Below are positions 21,791 to 33,360 of a stretch of DNA of 64,000 bases, piece by piece. The stretch comes from Rhizomys pruinosus (Eukaryota > Chordata > Mammalia > Rodentia > Spalacidae): contig VZQC01006365.1 in the NCBI GenBank assembly GCA_009823505.1, positions 740,649-804,648 on the forward strand. The letters run 5' to 3'. The position numbers and the translations under genes were made by a program. Position 1 is the stretch's first letter. The number at the start of each line of letters is the position of its first letter. The notes below the pieces were generated by a model, which was not told the DNA's origin, did not search any database, and saw only the letters and a list, made by a program, of their open reading frames with translations.

Positions 21791-21794
21791 CTGA

Positions 21795-22268
21795 TGCCTT
21801 ACCAGCACCTCACTGAGTCCATTCATCTGCCTGGAGCCTAAACCGGGACTTCCAGGGTGGGTGGTGAGTCTCCCAAGGGCCAATGCAGATCCACCTTGCT
21901 TTACCAGCACCTCACTGACTCCCTACACCTGTATGGTGACCAAGACAGGACTTCCAGGGCGGGTGGTGAGCACCCCAAGGGCCAAGGCAGATCCACCTTG
22001 CCTTACTGGCACCTCACTCAGTCCGTGCGTCTGGAGCCCAAGCTGGGACTTCTGGGACAGGTTCTGAGCCCCCCCCCCCACACACACACACAAGGGCCAA
22101 GGCTAATCCACCTTACCTTACCAGCATCTCACTCCGTCTGTGTGCCTGTCTGGAGACCAAGCAAGTAACTTCTGGGAAGGGTAGTGGGCCCTGCAAGGGC
22201 TAAGGCAGACCTGCCTTTCCTTACCAGCACCTGACTGAGTCCAGGCGCTCCCTGCAGACCAAGCTTTA
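21795..22268 (-). repeat. Tandem repeat of about 102 bp, 4.5 units
   Basis: The word ACCAGCACCTCACTGA (with variants) recurs at 21,801, 21,903, 22,005, 22,120 and 22,223, giving spacings of 102, 102, 115 and 103. The long unit contains an expanded C/CA tract (22,069-22,092). It is GC-rich in an AT-rich region and abuts an L1 ORF2 end. On the minus strand it would lie 5' of the L1, so it may be a promoter monomer array of an L1 5'UTR left after internal deletion. That role is inference. Confidence 0.9.
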
Positions 22269-22269
22269 G

Positions 22270-23080
22270 TTTTCATTACTTCTCATATGATCACAAACAG
22301 ATAATTAATAAAATATTTTTAGGAAGGTGGCTAGGGATGTAGTTGACGGGTGGGGCAGTTTGCAGCATGAACAAGAAGGAACAGAGAGCATGCATGGGAA
22401 CATAAGTGGTGTTTGGTTCCATTCACAGCAGTGTACTTGTCCAAAGAATTGGGAAGGGGAGATTTGTAAAATTTCTACAGACATTTAGTAAATCTGTCCA
22501 TTTCTTGTCCTTGGACACATGTTTTGCTACCATGTGCAAGAGCCAGGATTCTATTCCCATATTATATCTTTTTTATATACTTCATTTCATTGTATATTTA
22601 ATATGTTCTTCCTTTATTGGATTTTGGTGCAGCACAGCCTTCCCAAGTACCCAACTGATAAACTTTTATCAATGAAGTTTTGAAATTTCTGCCCCAGGGG
22701 TGCAGGTCTTTATAGAACTGTCCATGTAGGCTCAGGAGTATGGGTTTAATGTTCAATACTATAGGAGAGGTCAAGGTATTTGTCTAAGTAACTTTAGAAA
22801 GAAGGACAAAAAATTTGTTGCAAAATAGAAAAAAAAATTGGTTTTTGCTTTAAATCTACATGGATTAAATATATGAAAAGAAATATATTCTTAAGGAAAA
22901 TGTGGAAATCAGTTTCTGTAGTTATTGGCTTGATAGAAAACTGTAAGATAGAACAATTGCTAAATAATGTTTTTCCTGTTTGGTCATACCATATTATTTG
23001 ATATTTCCAATAATGTTTTAAAGATATTCTAAAACATTTTCATTTATACTATATGTAGTCGTGCATCCTTAGGCTCTATT
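22270..23080 (+). repeat. Local direct duplication D1
   Basis: Collinear with 26,640-27,460 (D2), and more weakly with 11,060-12,600 and 40,360-41,470. Shared words include GATGTAGTTGA, TTTGGTTCCATTCACAGCAG, TTAATGTTCAATACTA and TTTGGTCATACCAT. Confidence 0.9.
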
Positions 23081-23084
23081 TCTT

Positions 23085-24790
23085 TTTTTTTAATTTATTT
23101 ATGTTTTATGTATTTTATTCATCATTTTTCATTTCTGTTCAGACATATTCCCCTATCCCTTCCCCAACCCCATCCCATCCCATCCCAGATCATGCATTCT
23201 GCCATACCTGTCCTGCATTTTTCTCTCAGTCTTTTTTTATGCTTAGGAATTCACATTTTCCTCCGTTAATTTCATATTATTCTAAAATATGGATACATAC
23301 TCTCCACCCATATACAGCAATTACAGAGTCTGAAAATAATTGGTGGGTGGATTCTAGAGCCCAATGAGTGTTGCTTTCAGATAAACAAAAATATAACCAT
23401 ACTGTCCTTCAGCTTGCCTTTCGTCTGGGGGATTTAGTGTTAGCATCCACAAATGAGGGAAACCATTCTCCATTTGTCTTTCTGGGACTGTGTCACCTCA
23501 CTCAGCATAATGGCTTTGAGCTCCATCCATTTACCTGCAAAGTTCATAATGCCATCCTTCTTTACCACTGAATAGTACTCCGTTGTGTAGATGTACCACA
23601 TTTTTGTCATCCACTCGTCTGTTGAGGGGCATATGGGTTGGTTCCAGCTCTTCACTATTGTGAAGAGAGCTGCAATAAACATGGATGTGCATATATCTTT
23701 GTGGTAGGATGAGTCTTTGAGGTATATACCCAGGAGTGGTAATATTGTGTCATGTGGTAAGCTAATTCCAAGTCTTTTAACGGGTCTCCACATTGCTTTC
23801 CATAGTGGTTGTAAAAGTTTACATTCCCACCAGCAGTGGATGAGTTCTGCCCTTTCCCCACAACCCCTCAAGCATCTGTCTTGATCTTAGCTAGCTGTAC
23901 TGGAGTGAGATAATATCTGAGAGTGTTTTTAATTCGCATTTCCTTAATCATTAATAATGATGAACCTTTTTAAAGATGTTTCTCAGCCATCTTTAATTCC
24001 TCACTGGTGAAGACTCTGTTCAGCTTTTTACTCCATCTTTTGAGTAGGTCCTTTCTGTTTTTTCAATGAGGGCACTTAGGGCCATTAATTTCCTTATTAG
24101 GACTGCTTTTAAATATCTCACAGGTTTTGTTGTGTTGTATTGTCTTTTCCTTATTTCCATGAATATTTTACTTCATTCTTTATTTCTTCCCTGACCCACT
24201 CAATATTCAGGATTGTGTTGTTAAGTCTCCATGTATTCTTGTAGGTATTAGGTCTTATTCAGGGGTTAATAGTTATCTTTATTGCACTGTGGTCTGATAG
24301 AATGCATGAAATAATCTCAATCCTTTTTTCTTGAGTGTGTGTGTGTCCCAGTATGTGATCGATTTTGGAGAATGTTCTATGGGTTGCTGTGTATTAAGTA
24401 AATTCTCTGGCGTTTGAGTGGAATATTCTGTAGAAGACTGTCAGGTCCATTTGTTGTATTGTATTGCTCAGTTCCGATGTCTTTCTCTATATTTTTTTGT
24501 CCAGTTATCTATCCAAGGGGCTCAGTGGGTATTGATCTGCCCCCCCGCCCCCATTAGTGTGCTGGCATTATTCTGTGTCTTGAGGTCTTGCAGAATTGTG
24601 TTTATAAAGTTCAGTGTACCTGAGTTTGGTGCATAAAAATTTAGGTTTCTGAAATCTTCCTGGTTAATTCTCCCTTTGATAAGGAAATAATGGCCCTCTT
24701 TGTCTCTTCTGATTAATTTTATTCTGAGGTCTGTTTTGTCTGATATTAGAACACCAAATCCCACTTGCTTTTTGGAACCATGTGGTTGTA
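23085..24790 (-). mobile_element. Internally deleted L1
   Basis: From left: L1 3'UTR; an ORF2 C-terminal frame at 23,440-23,871 on the minus strand (HCWWECKLLQPLWK, CPSTDEWMTKMWYIYTTEYY, ending with the QSQKDKWRM...SLICG tail); then at about 24,045-24,060 (around TCCTTTCTGTTTTTTCAATG) a jump into sequence matching 21,345-21,785; then endonuclease-side sequence to 24,790 (INQEDFRNLNFYAPNSG). Most of the reverse transcriptase is missing, so the element was deleted internally before or after insertion. Confidence 0.88.
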
Positions 24791-24858
24791 ACTATTTTAT
24801 TTTTATTATCCTTTCACTTTTATCTTGGTGTTAGTCCTTGAGATTTTATCTTATTTCG

Positions 24859-25012
24859 TTTTTTTTGTTTGTTTGTTTGTTTGTTTTTTGTCTTTTCAAA
24901 ACAGGGTCTCCTTGTAGCCCCAGCTGTCCTGGAACTCGCTCTGTAGACCAGGCTGGCCTTGAACTCACAAAGATCCGCCTGCCTCTGCCTCCTGAGTGCT
25001 AGGATTAAAGGC
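24859..25012 (-). mobile_element. B1 SINE with (TTTG)n tail
   Basis: Reverse-complement B1 with tail units TTTGTTTGTTTG. It ends at GGATTAAAGGC, lacking the first roughly 20 bases of the consensus. It sits between an L1 piece and duplication copy C. Confidence 0.94.
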
Positions 25013-25239
25013 AATTTCTACTTCATCTCATGTCCATTTTAATCCTTAGGCTTTGAAGTTCTTATCTTTAGAACTTATCATTCTTTTTTACTCCTGGTAT
25101 GAATGGTGTGTTCATCTTATCTTTTCTGCCTCCCCATTTTCTCTTTCCCTGTATTCTTTCCATATTTGAAAGATGAACATTTTGGTTTTATATTCTTTGT
25201 GTATCTTGATATTTTTAAAAAATGATTAAAATGTCTTTT

Positions 25240-25445
25240 TCTATTTTTTTTTTTGGTCCAGTTATCTATCCAAGGGGCTCAGTGGGTATTGTTCTCCCCC
25301 CCCCGCCCCCATTAGTGTGCTGGCATTATTCTGTGTCTTGAGGTCCTGCAGAATTGTGTTTATAAAGTTCAGTGTACCTGAGTTTGGTGCATAAAAATTT
25401 AGGGTTCTGAAATCTTCCTGGTTATTTCTCCCTGCTGAGAACTCA
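25240..25445 (-). mobile_element. Extra copy of an L1 endonuclease-region segment
   Basis: Nearly identical to 24,475-24,670, from CCAGTTATCTATCCAAGG to AAATCTTCCTGGTTA. The minus strand reads NQEDFRTLNFYAPNSG, and after a G/C homopolymer SPLDR, part of the L1 endonuclease domain. It interrupts copy C between 25,225 and 25,450. Confidence 0.85.
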
Positions 25446-25498
25446 TGAGATTTAATATTTCCCACAATTATATATTTTCTATTTAATTGGAAACTTTT

Positions 25499-25775
25499 TT
25501 TAATTTAATTTTTATTGATGCTTTGTGCATTTCATACATTATTTTCCAATTCAGTTCAGGCTTATTTCCCTTTCCCTTCCCCCCCCCCCCAACCCCCTCC
25601 CAGATTATGCATTTTGCCTTAAATGTCCTGCACCTTTTTCCCAGTTTTTTTTTTTTTCATTTTTTAGCTATAAGTGATAATCCATGAGTACAAGCATCCT
25701 TCGTGCAAAACCAATCTGCAGGCTGTTGTGTCCAAACTCCTACAGCCCCACCATCCAGTGGGGGGTGACAGGTTG
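25499..25775 (-). mobile_element. 5'-truncated L1-tailed insert with perfect target duplication
   Basis: The same 3' family as 18,264-18,492, extending slightly further (to CCATCCAGTGGGGGGTGACA). Flanked by the perfect 17 bp duplication TTTAATTGGAAACTTTT (25,482-25,498 and 25,776-25,792). Confidence 0.96.
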
Positions 25776-27460
25776 TTTAATTGGAAACTTTTATTCATCT
25801 GCCTTTCAAGGAATTCATCTTACAGATTAGAAGATTGAATTTTGGAGAACACATGGAATCTTATATTAAATGATTATAAAAATAGGAAAATATATATTGT
25901 TGTCCAGTTTTTCCATATGCTGTTGTATTATCAGACTTTCTGTGGTTCTCCTGAAAATTATGCTATTCTGTTTTGGCTTTTAAGTATCTTACCAATTTTC
26001 ATCATTGGGGATTTTTCTTGTTCAGTTTAATAGTCTCTTTTGATTTGTACATCTGTCCATGTAAATAGATGTTAGCATGTTACAAAAATGTTGTCATTAG
26101 GTGAGGTTTATGGGCACACACTCCGTGAACTTTGAATGAACTTTAAGGACTCCCTTGTGATTAAGGGTATAGAGTTGTGAAGTTGTATGAGATATATCTC
26201 ATTTTGAAATTCTGGGCAATGGTGATTTCCCAGTGTGTTCTCAAATGGTGTCATACTGACCTTTAGGCTCTTTGTTCAGGTGCTCATTTGATATTTCCGA
26301 CTTTCTCAGTTCCCACCGTATATAATTTCCCGTGCACTGTGGAGCACTGCCAAGGGGGGGGGGGAGCATGAAACGTGAAACTGGGGTTTGTCCGAATTTC
26401 TAAGATTTATTTAAATCTCAGTTTGGAAGGAATCTTTTGGTAGTTGTAGAAATTCACTCACAGTTTAATTTTTCCTTTCAGCTTTGAAAATATCCAACCT
26501 TGGTAACTAACTGTTCTTTATGGCTTCTGTTGAGATTGTTGCCAGTTAACAGCTCTTTGTGGACTCTGCTTGGATTGCAGCTATTTTAAAGGAATTTCAA
26601 CTGCTGTAAGTTTCCTTTTTTTTTTTTTTTTGCTTTATATCATGCTCTAGTGTTCTTTACTTCTCATGTGATCACAAATAAGTAATTAATAAAATATTTT
26701 TAGGTGGGTGGCTACGGATGTAGTTGAGGGGTGGGGCAGCTTCCAGCATGAACAAGGCACAGAGAGCATGGTGGGAACATGAGTGGTGTTTGGTTCCATT
26801 CACAGCAGTGTACTGGTCCAAGGAAATGGGGAGGGGAAATTTGAAAAATTCAACAGGCGTTTAGTAAATTTGTCCATTTCTTTTCCTTGGACATGTGTTT
26901 TGGTACCATGTGCAAGAACCAGGATTCTGTCCCCATTTTATATATTTATTTTATTTTTTTAGTTTCATTGTATATTGTTCTTCATTTACTGGATTTTCAT
27001 GTAAAACAATGTTCCCAAGTACCCAATTAATAAATTTTTTCAGTGAGCTTTTTAAAATTTCTCCCCCAGGAGTGCAGGTCTTTAGAGAACTCTCCTGGTA
27101 GCGTGAACAGTATGGGTTTAATGTTCAATACTACAATAGAGATCAAGATATTTGTTTAAATTAACTAGCATTAGCAAGAAGGACAAAATATATGATGTAT
27201 AATAGAAAAAAATTTGTATTTGCTTCAAATCTACATGGATTGAATATATGAAAAGAAATATCTTCTTCAGGAAAACTTGGCAATCAGTTTCTCTAATTGC
27301 TGGTTTGATAGAAAAATGTAAGATAGTATACTTGTTTTATAATGTTTTATGTGTTTGGTCATACCATAATATTTGACATTTCCGATAATGTTTTAAAAAT
27401 ATTCTAAAGCATTTTCATATATACTATATGTAATTGTGTAGCCTTACACTCTATTTCTAT

Positions 27461-27934
27461 TCTACAGTTTCATAGAATAAAGTGTAATGTACAATGTAAG
27501 TTGTAGTACTTGATAAACATGTTTTAATTTTGAAATTATATTTAGATATCATTCATCAACACCAATTCAGTATAATGTATCTGGACATAGATGTATCTAA
27601 CAAAAGTTTGTTTATATGTGCCTAGATATTTAATTACAGAAATGTAGGTATTAAGACAATTATGTGGTGGAATCTTCTTTCATAGATATGCTAATTTAAA
27701 GAATAAGTAATATATATATATAACAACCATTCATTTTTAATTAGATCCTTTAAATCACTGATATTTATTACAAATTAAATTACAGGGTAGAAATGATTTT
27801 ATCACTGTGGCAGATTTTGGGGAGCCTATTTGGATATTATTGAAATTTAAACCATTTCTTTTAAAAATTTCAAAATTGTGTACACTGATACTTAGTAATG
27901 ACATTCATTTGGCCGTGAAAGAAATTTTTTGAAA
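27461..27934. other. AT-rich non-coding sequence
   Basis: Nothing recognised apart from a short TA run near 27,711. Confidence 0.5.
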
Positions 27935-28387
27935 ATTCTTATTTATCTTTTGCTCATTTCATACATCATTTTTTAATCAAATTTATACCCATTTCCCCTT
28001 CCATGTCCCTGAACTCTACCAGAGCCTCTGCATTCTGCCTTACATGTCTTGCATCATTTTCTCACACTTTTTAAAAAATATTTTGATGCAGAAATTTACT
28101 GTTTTGTGCAGAATTTTACTGTTTCAAACAGTTCTTTGACTCAGTCTTTTTTAGTGTTATTGTATTGCTTCAAATCCTGCATACATGCACATCACAGACA
28201 TACTAAAATGATGACACTAGGAAGTAACTATAGGATAATTCCAAAATATGTTTAGGGGGTTGAGAATTTTACAGTAGGTTTGTATTCATGTAAAGATAAG
28301 AAATATTACTTTACATTCTTACATTGCATAGCAAGTTGATGAGTCACATCAGATAATTACTCAATTACTCATTATTCTTTTGTAAAC

Positions 28388-28560
28388 AAAAGAAGAAGGA
28401 AGGAAGGAAGGAAGGAAGGAGAAATAAAGAGAAAGGAAGAATGAAAGAGAAAGAGGAAAAGAAAGAGGAAAAGAAAAAGAGGGAAAGACAAAGAGAGAAA
28501 GAAAAAGAGAAAAAGAATGAGAAAAAGAATGAGAAAAAAGGAAAGAAAAATAAAAGAAAT
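28388..28560. repeat. Purine-only (GA-rich) tract
   Basis: About 170 bases on the + strand are almost entirely A and G: GGAA units first, then AAAGAGAAAGA-type repeats. It produces a highly charged Lys/Glu/Arg frame (28,441 onward) that is not a gene. Confidence 0.93.
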
Positions 28561-29040
28561 TATTCAGTTTGTGTTACAAATAGAGATTTAGTGCTAAGGT
28601 CCACAAATGGGGGACACCGTACATCAATTGTTTTTCTGGGACTGTGTTGATTCACTTAGCATGACTGAGTTCCATCGATTTCCCTGAAATGTTCATGATG
28701 TCCTCTTTCTTTACAGCTGCAGAAAATTACATTGTGTTTATATATATTTTCTCTGTCCACTCCTTGGTTGAAGGTCACTTGGATTGTTTCCAGCTCTTCC
28801 CTGTTGTGAAGAGAGCTGCAATAAACATAGATGTGCATGAATCTCTGAGGTAGGATGAATCTTCTGATATATACCCAAGACTGGTTATGACTGGGTCAGG
28901 TGGTAGGCTCATTTTGAGTCTTTAAATGGTTCTCCGCACTGCTTTCCATAGGGGTTGTATGAGTTTACATTTCCACCAACAGTGGATGAATGTTCCCCTT
29001 TCACCCCAAGGTTTCCAGCATTAGGTATCCTTTGGTTTCT

Positions 29041-29210
29041 TTTTATTTTTTATTTACTTACTTATTTTTCTTTTTTTGAGACAGGTCTCCATGTAGCCCC
29101 AGCTGTCCTGGATCTCACTATGTAGACCAGGCTGTCCTTGAACTCAAAGAGATGTGCCTTACTCTGCCTCCCAAGTGCTGAGATTACAGGCATGCACCAC
29201 CATGCCTGGC
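29041..29210 (-). mobile_element. B1 SINE inserted in L1
   Basis: Reverse-complement B1 with an impure T-rich tail (29,041-29,077), flanked by the duplication CCTTTGGTTTCTT (from 29,029 and from 29,213). Confidence 0.93.
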
Positions 29211-29370
29211 AACCTTTGGTTTCTTGATCATAAACAGTCTTACAGAAATAAGGTGAAATCTTAAACTGGCTATAATTTGCATTTCTTACTTATTAGCCTA
29301 GTTGAACATTTTTTATTAAAAGATGTTTCTCAGCCATCTATACTTCACAAATGAAGTCCCTGTTGCACTC

Positions 29371-29675
29371 TAAGGAAGCAGTCTCTGTTGAGCAACTAAA
29401 GAGGCAGAGATATTTGGATCTCCATAAGTCCCTGCCAGGTTGAGCTACAAAGGCATACTATTTCTTACAAACCACATATAAAAATAGCAAAATGTAACTA
29501 CATAAGTCTACATTCTGTGAATTATGGCAGCTGCATGCTTTGTTTTCAGTTTTCATTCTGTTTTATACCTTGGTTTTCATTAATTCTTCATTTGAATTCT
29601 TAAATCTCAATAGTTGCCATAGATTTTTTTTTCTTCCTGATTTTGCATCAAAAATTTTGTTGTTACTAACATGTA
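29371..29675. other. Non-coding sequence, weak duplicon similarity
   Basis: 29,500-29,540 (CATTCTGTGAATTATGGCA) resembles 7,562-7,590 of copy A. Otherwise unassigned. Confidence 0.35.
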
Positions 29676-30000
29676 TTTTATTGAGTTTTTGTTCATTTCA
29701 TGCAATGCATCTGAAATGTTCTTAGAGCCCTCATCTATCTGCAGCCTCCCATGGCCCTCATACTAGTTTTTGTGCATTCTGGCATATATGTCAAGGCCTA
29801 TGGTGTCAGGTTAGAGTCTCCAGATGACCCTCATTGTGAGTTCATCCACTGGAGCATGGCCAGTATATTTAGCATCACTCCATTAACGAAGACCAACTCT
29901 CCCTCAGTCAGCAGTCATTACCTGCCAGTACTTCCTCAGCTAGGGTTGGGGCCTATAATCCAAATTGATCACATGTTCATATCTTGAACAAATTATAAGA
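29676..30000 (-). mobile_element. Old L1 (Lx-like) 3'UTR fragment
   Basis: TTGAGTTTTTGTTCATTTC, CCTCATCTATCTGCAGCC and the CACTGGAGCATGGCCAG block resemble rodent L1 3'UTR in reverse complement, related to 5,090-5,862. Confidence 0.5.
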
Positions 30001-30980
30001 TGGTACTAGTTTTTTAATTATTTATTTTAGAGTTCGGTTATCTTGGACTCAGAGAGCCCACATTTTGTTTTTATTCTCTGAATTTTTTCATAACAGATAA
30101 GTTTTAAATTCCATTTCATATAAATCCTGTCAGTTCAGTGGAATCTTCAATGTGGGTCTCATGATTTGCTCTGGTGGTATAATTCTGTTCTTTGTTTTGT
30201 TTCTGTAATATTTTGCGAATGATGCCATTTTTCTCTGTGTCCTATGGAATGGTTCACAACTTTATATGGAAGAATATTTAATATGAATTAATCAAAGAAA
30301 GATATATTTTTACTGATTCAGTTTTATGTATATTTCTTAAATATATGACCGTCCCAGGGTCTTGATTCCTGTGATCACTGGTTCCATCAGTACAAGTATT
30401 TTATGCCAACACTCTATCCAAACAATGGAACTTTAACGTCTCTGTTTAATATACTGCAGTTGAAAGTTACAGTACTTCCAAAGTTGTATTAGGTACGAAT
30501 AATGCAGTAGAGGCACATTTCTGAGGTATTGCTTAATGAGAAGCCAAAAGATAAAGATTGACTGTACTAGAGATGATAAGGCTTTCAAGATTTGATATGT
30601 AGCCATAGTAACTAGACTATCACATACACTGCTTCATACTATGTTTAATCATTGCTCTAGGGGCTGTCATAGGAATGATTTGCCAGGTCTATATCTAGAT
30701 GTAACTTTACACTGGTTAAATTACATTTATCTTTTCATTTGATTTTTTTCTGTTCTTGACATTTGTACTTTTAAATTATATTAAAACTTAGTTATCAATA
30801 ATAACTTAGCCTTATGTTACAATTTTGGTAAAAGAATGAAATGCAAATTTTAACCTTAAGTTTCAAGAATTTTGCAAATATTTTCTTTTTACAATCTTAT
30901 CAGTTTTTTCTGAAGTGTTACTAATGCAATTATTATAATATATACTCTACATCATATGCTCTCTCAAGTTCTCTCTTTCT
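30001..30980. other. AT-rich non-coding sequence
   Basis: No gene or repeat recognised. No frame of note. Confidence 0.5.
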
Positions 30981-31239
30981 CAAATTCCTAGATTATCTCA
31001 GATATAATTTCCTTTCTGTCATAAGAAAACTCTTTTTGCGTTATTTACACTATATAATGTAGCGAGCAGTAAATTGTCTTGGGTTTGATTATGTAGCTAT
31101 ATTTTATTTTGGTCTCTGTTGAATGAATAATTTTGCTGGATACAGAATTTTGGCTTGGAGTTTTGATTTTGTTAGCATTGCACAGGTGCTAGAATATTTT
31201 CTGTGCTTCTCGATAAGTACTGTTGAAAATATAAATATT
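30981..31239 (-). mobile_element. Possible L1 ORF2 fragment
   Basis: GAATAATTTTGCTGGATACAG and TTGGCTTGGAGTTTTG resemble decayed ORF2 in reverse complement. Weak evidence. Confidence 0.35.
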
Positions 31240-31440
31240 GGGGCTGGAGAGATGGCCTAGCAGTTAAGAGCACAGACTGCTCTTGCAGAGGACCCAGTAC
31301 CCACATGGTGGTCGAGAACCATCTTTAACTCCAGTTGAGGGTAATCCGACACCCTCTTCGGACCTCCGCGGCATTTCATGACGGGTGCACAGACCTACAT
31401 GCAGGCAGTACATTCATACACATAAAAAATAAATAAAATT
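31240..31440 (+). mobile_element. B2 SINE
   Basis: Head GGGGCTGGAGAGATGGCC at 31,240, the CACATGGTGGTCGAGAACC block, and an A-rich tail (CATAAAAAATAAATAAAA). It has a shortened CTCCAGTTGAGGGTAATCC region and no internal 17 bp duplication. Confidence 0.95.
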
Positions 31441-31489
31441 ATACCTATCATTAAAATTATATTATATATGCATGTCTTCATTTCTTTAA

Positions 31490-31738
31490 TTTTTTTTTAT
31501 TAATTTTTATTTATTTCTGTATGTGTACAAATGTACTGTCTGCATGCAACTCTGTGCACCCGTGTCGTTCAATGCCGCGGAGGTCAGAAGTGGGCGTCGG
31601 ATTCCCCTGGAGCTGGAGTTCTCCTGAAATTGGAGTTTCAGACGGTTCTCAGCCACCATGTGGGTGCTGGGGATGGAACCCGGGTCCTCTGCAAGAGCGG
31701 TCGGCACTCTTAACCGCTAGGCCATCTCTCCAGGCCCC
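31490..31738 (-). mobile_element. B2 SINE
   Basis: T run at left, head (reverse complement) ending at 31,738. It lies tail to tail with the B2 just upstream. It carries the internal 17 bp duplication (31,606-31,640). Confidence 0.95.
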
Positions 31739-31839
31739 CATTTCTTATACCTATACCTTTATTTGAAAATTTCTGTTAGCATGAATTGGGCAATTCAGAT
31801 TTGTATCAAATATATATGATTATTTTTGAAAACCAACTT

Positions 31840-32535
31840 TTATTGGTTTTGTGCATTTCATACAACATTTCTTAATCAAATCTAGACCCATTCCCCCTTT
31901 CTTGCAGCCCGCCCCACCAGAGCTCATGCATTCTGCGATACATGTCTTTCATCTTTTTCTCAGGCTTTTAAAATTTTTTCTCAGTGAAGTTTACTTTTTG
32001 GGGCAGGAGTTTACTGTTTCAGACAGATCTTTGGCCCAATCTTTTTGTTGTTGTTCTTTCCAATTTGTATCCCTCCAAAATATGCATTCATACATACCAC
32101 ACATACACTAAGATTATGACGTCTCAAAATAAACTGTGGGTTAATTCTAAAACCTGTTTAGAGATTCACATTTTGACAATAGAGTTGTATGAAGGCAAAG
32201 AAAGAATATAACATCAGGTATTGTATTTGCTACAGATGAAAGAAAAAAATAATTATTCACTTTGTTTACAGATAGAGATTTTGTGCTAGGATCCACAAAT
32301 GAGGGACACCATATGTCGCTAGTTTTTCTGGGATGGCGTTACTTAACTTAGCATAATGGTTTCTAGTTCCATCCATTTACCTGCAAAGTTCAAGATGTTA
32401 TCTTTCTTTACCACTGCAAAGAATTCCATTGTGTAGGTGTACCACATTTTCTTTATCCATTTCTTGGTCAAGGGACACTTGTGTTGGACCCAGCTCTTCG
32501 CTATCGTTAAGAGAGACAATAGCTGTTTCATCAAT
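31840..32535 (-). mobile_element. L1 3' fragment, copy B
   Basis: Counterpart of 714-1,446, with a longer 3'UTR (TTTTATTGGTTTTGTGCATT at 31,840). The minus-strand frame 32,343-32,549 keeps KWIKKMWYTYTMEFF and GKWMELETIMLS of the ORF2 C-terminus. Confidence 0.88.
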
Positions 32536-33002
32536 ACGAATTTTTCCATTTAATTAAATGAAAAGAAAATGGATTATACTGGCAAATACAACAAGCAAAG
32601 TTGAATTTAAAATGTATTTTACAGAAAAATAACCTCCCCAGATACTTTAGTAACGTGTATATGTGACTGTGTAGATTGCAAATAAATCAAAACAATGTAA
32701 TACCAATTTAATAGGAAGATACATAAATGATTTACTATAATTTTTGACTTTTTCTGGTAATTTTAAAGTCATGAGAAAGTGCATTATAGTAGAGCAGAAC
32801 ACTATAAAAATAGTTGTTATGCCTCTTCAATATAAAATATTTGGATATGGATTAATTAAATAATATATATTTTAATAATATTTAGAGATTAAAAGATTTA
32901 TATACTATAATACAATTCTAAGAAATATGTGGAAAATCATTGGAAGTAACAAGAGCTTATGCAAATGTTTCAGTTTAATATAAAACAACTATACTACTCA
33001 GT

Positions 33003-33360
33003 AATTTATTTTAATTTTTTTGTTGAACATTACATACATTTCTTAATAAAATTTAGACCCATTCCTCCTTCCATGGCCCCCACCCCTCCAGAGCTCATGC
33101 ATTCTTCCATACATATCTTGAATCTTTTTCGCAGTCCTTTTTAAATTTTTTTGATGCAGGAGTTTACCGTAAATGGGCAGAAGTTTGCTGTTTTAGTCAG
33201 TTCTTTGAACAAGTCTTTTTGTTGTTGTTCCCTGTAATTATATATTACTCCAAATTACTCATGTATGCACTCCACACATATACGAAAATTGCAATGTCTA
33301 AAAATAAACTATAGGTTAAGTCCAAAGCATGTTTAGGGATTCACTTTTTAATAGTAGAGT
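33003..33360 (-). mobile_element. L1 3'UTR fragment, copy B
   Basis: Counterpart of 1,915-2,315, with only two copies of the AAATGGGCAGAAGTTTGC motif. Confidence 0.75.

Larger units (their letters stand above)
25022..27460 (+). repeat. Duplication copy C, second part
   Basis: 25,022-25,225 matches 8,435-8,640 and 39,095-39,300 (CTCATGTCCATTTTAAT, CTCCTGGTATGAA). After two inserts, 25,793-27,460 continues with counterparts of 10,180-12,630, including AGTTTAATTTTTCCTTTCAG near 26,462 and 10,944. The order is conserved, but divergence is clearly greater than between A and B. 26,640-27,460 is D2. Confidence 0.8.
27935..29370 (-). mobile_element. L1 3' end with two interruptions
   Basis: 3'UTR words (CATTTCATACATCATTTTTT, CATTCTGCCTTACATGTC) lead to decayed ORF2 C-terminus (28,580-29,040: CCAGCTCTTCCCTGTTGTG, ATATACCCAAGACTGG), and the element resumes at 29,213 after a B1. 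A purine-rich tract at 28,388-28,560 lies inside it. Many frame breaks. Confidence 0.82.

Noticed and set aside
21795..22268. CRISPR-like array
   Set aside because: Units are directly tandem without unique spacers, and the context is a vertebrate L1.
28441..28650. Lys/Glu-rich frame resembling a coiled coil
   Set aside because: It is a translation of the purine-only tract.
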